Position numbers and translations under genes: made by a program
Notes under the pieces: generated by a model
Seen by the model: the letters and a program-made list of their open reading frames with translations, nothing else
Told to the model about the DNA's origin: nothing
Databases searched by the model: none
Assembly (NCBI GenBank): GCA_023101725.1
Contig: JALJCO010003012.1
Location: forward strand, 1,543,001 to 1,607,000
Reading direction: 5' to 3'
DNA: 64,000 nt
From: Atherinomorus stipes
Taxonomy: Eukaryota > Chordata > Actinopteri > Atheriniformes > Atherinidae
Shown: in pieces, positions 60,306 to 64,000 of the stretch
Layout: the number at the start of each line of letters is the position of its first letter
How positions within the stretch are numbered: the first letter of the stretch is position 1

Positions 60306-61868
60306 CAGGGAGTGCAGAATTATTAGGCAAATGAGTATTTTGACCACATCATCCTCTTTATGTATGTTGTCTTACTCCAAGCTGTATAGGCCCAAAGCCT
60401 ACTACCAATTAAGCATATCAGGTGATGTGCATCTCTGTAATGAGAAGGGTTGTGGTCTAATGACATCAACACCCTTTATCAGGTGTATTAGACAAACATA
60501 ATTATTAAGCAACTTCCTTTCCTTTGGCAAAATGGGTCAGAAGAGGGACTTGACAGGTTCCAAAAAGTAAAAAATAGTGAGATATCTTGCAGAGGGATGC
60601 AGCACTCTTAAAATTGCCAAGCTTCTGAATCGTGATCATCGAACAATTAAGCGTTTCATTCAAAATAGTCAACAAGGTCGCAAGAAACGTGTGGAAAACC
60701 AAGGTGCAAAATAACTGCCCATGAACTGAGAAAAGTCAAGCATGCAGCTGCTGAGATGCCACTTGCCAGCAGTTTTGCCATATTTCAGAGCTGCAACATC
60801 ACTGGAGTGCCCAAAAGCACAAGGTGTGCAATACTCAGAGACATGGCCAAGGTAAGAAAGGCTGAAAAACCACCACCACTGAACAAGACACACAAGCTGA
60901 AACGTCAAGACTGGGCCAAGAAATATCTCAAGACTGATTTTTCTAAGGTTTTATGGACTGATGAAATGAGAGTGAGTCTTGATGGGCCAGATGGATGGGC
61001 GCGTGGCTGGATCAGTAAAGGGCAGAGAGCTCCAGTCCGACTCAGATGCCAGCAAGGTGGAGGTGGGGTACTGGTATGGGCTGGTATCATCAAAGATGAG
61101 CTTGTGGGGCCTTTTCGGGTTGAGGATGGAGTCAAGCTCAACTCCCAGTCCTACCGCCAGTTTCTGGAAGACACCTTCAAGCAGTGGTACAGGAAGAAGT
61201 CTGCATCCTTCAAGAAAAACAGGATTTTCATGCAGGACAATGCTCCATCACACGCATCCAAGTACTCCACAGCGTGGCTGCAAGAAAGGGTCCAAAAGAA
61301 GAAAAACTAATGACATGACCTCCTTGTTCACCTGATCTGAACCCCATAGAGAACCTGTGGTCCCTCATCAAATGTGAGATTTACAAGGAGGGGAAAACAG
61401 TACACCTCTCTGAACAGTGTCTGGGAGGCTGTGGTTGCTGCTGCACGCAATGTTGATGGTGAACACATCAAAACACTGACAGGATCCATGGATGGCAGGC
61501 TTTTCAGTGTCCTTGCAAAGAAAGGTGGCTATATTGGTCACTGATATGTTTTTGTTTTGCTTTTGAATGTCAGAAAAGTATATTTGTGAATGCTGAGTTG
61601 TTATATTGGTTTCCCTGGTGAAAATAAATAATTGAAATGGGTATATATTTGTTTATTTAAGTTGCCTAATAATTATGTTTGTCTAATACACCTGATATAG
61701 GGTGTTGATGTCATTAGACCACATCCCTTCTCATTACAGAGATGCACATCACCTGATATGCTTAATTGGTAGTAGGCTTTGGGCCTATACAGCTTGGAGT
61801 AAGACAACATGCATAAAGAGGATAATGTGGTCCAAATACTCATTTGCCTTATAATTCTGCACTCCCTG
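60306..61868 (+). mobile_element. Tc1/mariner element nested in the MITE (1563 bp)
   Basis: The ends are CAGGGAGTGCAGAATTATTA and its inverse. The left flank is TA (60304-60305) and the right flank TG (61869-61870), presumably a mutated TA. Inverted repeats are about 210 bp (60306-60515 and 61660-61868). 'aattattaggcaa' recurs near their inner edge as 'aattattaagcaa', an IR/DR layout. It carries a full-length but broken transposase. Copy A of the MITE shows the empty site ('aaactgaagaaactaataat'). Confidence 0.93.
60532..61544 (+). pseudogene. Tc1/mariner DD34E-type transposase, several breaks
   Basis: The ATG at 60532 opens MGQKRDLTGSKK, but an in-frame TAA at 60568-60570 ends it. Helix-turn-helix text (AKLLNRDHRTIKRFIQ) continues in frame to about 60690, then the frame shifts. 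The longest open part, 60756-61310, spans WTDEMRVSLDGPDG (first catalytic D) to FMQDNAPSHAS (second D). A one-base loss near 61280 then moves SPDLNPIENLWS (catalytic E) to another frame, and a further shift is likely near 61400. The terminal text GGYIGH ends at 61544. Length fits the family, so this is a full-length copy dead from point lesions, unlike the deleted copies at 2.5 and 5.1 kb. Confidence 0.9.
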
Positions 61869-62317
61869 TGAGGAAACTAATAATAAATAAAATTGCACAA
61901 AATTATAATTTTGTGAAATAAAATATTGCTTTTGAATTGTGATTGAAAATAATAATTAAAATAAACAAACAAACAAAACTGCACCAGACACATTAGAGCA
62001 CCTTCCCATGAACAGTGGACCAGGTGTAGAAGTCTTTCTGAACATTAGAAAAAACACCTGATTACAGTGATTTCCTCAAAGTGTTGCTCGACAAAATTTG
62101 AGCTTCAGAGCCCCATCATGCTTGTTTACTTGTTTTATTTTTTGTGTGTGTTTGTTTTTAATATTTCTTTCAAACCACAATTTAAAATCAATGTCATGAT
62201 TTTCATAGAATTTTTATTATTATAACTTTTGTTAATTTCAACTTATTTCACTGGCAGCTGATTTTTTTTTTTTCCTTCTTCAGTTGGAGGGTGTGAATAA
62301 TTTTGAGGATGACTGTA

Positions 62318-63880
62318 ACTACTCCCTGCTCCTCCACCTTTTAACAGGACAGATAAATATCTTGTATGGGGAGGGACAGGAGTTGAAAATTAGCATTAGT
62401 TATAAACTCTTTTTGTGCATCTTATCAATAGCAAACATTGCTTGTTACTATGTTTGATCACATTGTCCCTGTCAAATGAAGTTAAATTCAAATTAAATAA
62501 TATTGGAAAACAGAAACCAAAACTTAAATGTTTCTTTAAGTAGTTCACTCTTATCTGTACATTTGGCTTTAGTGGCTAATGAACTACACTAGTCATTAAC
62601 CTGCTCTGTTACTGTCACATGAAATCATTTTAATTCCACTAAGCAATAAAGGCTCATAGGGGAGATGACAGAAGGTGCCAAAGTTCATTTGAAATGTCAG
62701 ATCTGCTCCTGGATATTGCATGTTTGATAGTTGACAAAGCACTCGACCAACCATAGGCTGTTATTACAAGTTCATCAAATGAATTCAATACTTATGATGG
62801 TCCATTGGTAACTGACTTTAGTAAATATGTTTGACATTTCTAAATTAAAACAAGATCTGGAATCAAATAAGCAACATGAAGCTGCAGCCTTTAAGTCCTT
62901 CTGAAAACCTTCAGTTTTATGTTTCTCTTTGTACAGACCTATGAACTGATCAGAACAGTTTTTGCACCTGCACTCAGCTACCTGAACACCTGCTGAATTA
63001 GATACAATTATATTTGTTTTATGGTTGCATTTACTGGTAAATCCTAATTATCACCAGTAGCTGACATAGCTCAACCCTGTGCAATAAAACAGTCACCCAT
63101 AACTGGAATTTACTGCTTCAGAACTATTATGGCTTGTGTTGTCCTGTAATGGCATAAGATGATTCTAGTTGTTTCAAAGGAGAAATAAAGCGCTACAGGT
63201 AAGCATGCTAAAGGTTAAAACTGTGTTCTTGACTTCTAATGACGTGTCTTCATATACCATTACCTTTTATAGGGTTTGTGCATTTTAAAGCCTTAAAAAC
63301 ATTACGAGTGCCTCAATTATACTTTATGTAAAAATGACTGATTTGAATGGTGTCAGTTCATCGCCCCAGCAGACCCTATTGAACATATTTTGATGCCTAA
63401 ACTGTGTTGATGTAATGGACATGCAGAGATTTAGCTAAATTTAGTTTTCCATGACTTGAATTTATATAAAGATTCATTTATCGAATATACTTGTTATCTT
63501 GCACAGAAACTGAGCATCTATTCTTACTTTGTATTTCTATATGTGATGCATGGATATCCTTGATTCCTCTATTCAAATTCTGTGAAAAGCAACAGGCTGA
63601 AAACAATAAAGGCAGGAATTACAATATCACAACTGTTCCTTAAAACAGAAAATGTTGTGATAATGATGATGATGATGTCATCAAATCAGAGTATTTTTAC
63701 CGTTGGCATAAAAAAAATAGGACATTGGTCAGTTCATGCATGCATGATGATAATAAAAAAATGAGGATGACTTAACAAAAGGCATCGCCCCTGTGCATAT
63801 TTGCATGAATCTCATGGTAAATGTTTGGGTGCATGTGGTAGTGATGGTGGAATGGGAGGCTTGACATTATAACTGCCAAT
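62318..63880. other. Non-coding DNA
   Basis: No gene recognised. A short ATG run sits at 63660-63678. Confidence 0.45.
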
Positions 63881-63919
63881 GAAAAGGGGGCCCCTGCAGA
63901 AAAAGTTTGGGAACCACTG
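63881..63919. mobile_element. Right terminus of a hAT-type element
   Basis: 'aaaaagtttgggaaccactg' is the inverse of CAGTGGTTCCCAAACTTTTT, a well-known hAT terminus. It is preceded by 'gggggcccctgcag'. No matching left terminus is visible within the preceding 1.5 kb. Similar 'ggggcccctgggca' text opens the window (1-40) and could belong to a related copy. Confidence 0.5.
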
Positions 63920-64000
63920 GATTAGGTAATAAATTTAGCTGTCTAGTAACAGACTTGTCATGAAGCAAACCTTGACCCTGCACCACATGCTCGGCTGGGA

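Larger units (their letters stand above)
60225..62315. mobile_element. TA-flanked MITE, copy B, interrupted by a Tc1-like element
   Basis: The left end 'ccattgtccttaaaattatt' after TA (60223-60224) and the right end 'aataattttgaggatgactg' before TA (62316-62317) match copy A at 6652-7200. Shared interior text includes 'aataccctccaattaaagaa', 'gacaagaaact', 'cagacacattagagcacc' and 'tttcaaaccacaat'. The first 80 bp and last 447 bp belong to the MITE; the rest is the nested element at 60306-61868. Confidence 0.85.

Overview
The window looks like teleost fish nuclear DNA (inference). It holds GT-AG introns, AATAAA signals, microsatellites, and a repeat mix typical of ray-finned fish: Tc1/mariner, hAT, an EnSpm/CACTA-like element, L2-, Rex1- and Rex3-like LINE ends. 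I recognise no host protein-coding exon. Almost every long reading frame belongs to a mobile element or is a low-complexity artefact, so the segment reads as intergenic or large-intron DNA that has collected nested transposons.

Layout. 0.2-1.0 kb: decayed LINE reverse transcriptase. 2.5-6.3 kb: two copies, in opposite orientation, of one internally deleted Tc1-like element. 6.5-7.5 kb: an old terminal-inverted-repeat element with a TA-flanked MITE inside it. 7.5-16.1 kb: the most informative object, an 8.6-kb two-gene DNA transposon with CACTG termini. Its first gene is a zinc-finger DDE transposase (one frameshift); its second is a spliced, fully open 500-codon accessory gene. A 72-bp-arm hairpin lies between them. 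17.4-21.7 kb: an unclassified element with roughly 0.65-kb inverted repeats made partly of an AATTCAGTT-type minisatellite.

21.7-50 kb: mostly unrecognised non-coding DNA with a 1.1-kb A/G-rich tract (25.7-26.8 kb), a Rex3-like 3' end, a LINE tail running into a 140-bp TATC array, several MITEs (33.7-35.0, 36.9-37.5, 40.9-41.4, 45.6-46.1, 47.1-47.7 kb) and LINE fragments near 44-45 kb. 48.3-50.2 kb holds the only hints of a host gene: a CCAAT/TATA pair and a GC-rich block ending in a splice donor on the minus strand. 50.3-53.0 kb: an L2 LINE 3' part split by a 1.9-kb hAT-like element. 60.2-62.3 kb: a second copy of the MITE seen at 6.65 kb, this time interrupted by a 1.56-kb Tc1/mariner element with a broken transposase.

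How it fits together. The nesting gives a relative timeline: the L2 predates its hAT insert, and the 60-kb MITE predates its Tc1 insert, with the copy at 6.65 kb serving as the empty-site control. In the 8.6-kb element the transposase would cut and join the CACTG ends. The accessory protein's role is unknown, but its frame is kept open while the transposase carries a frameshift. All family names come from remembered family features; no database search was possible.
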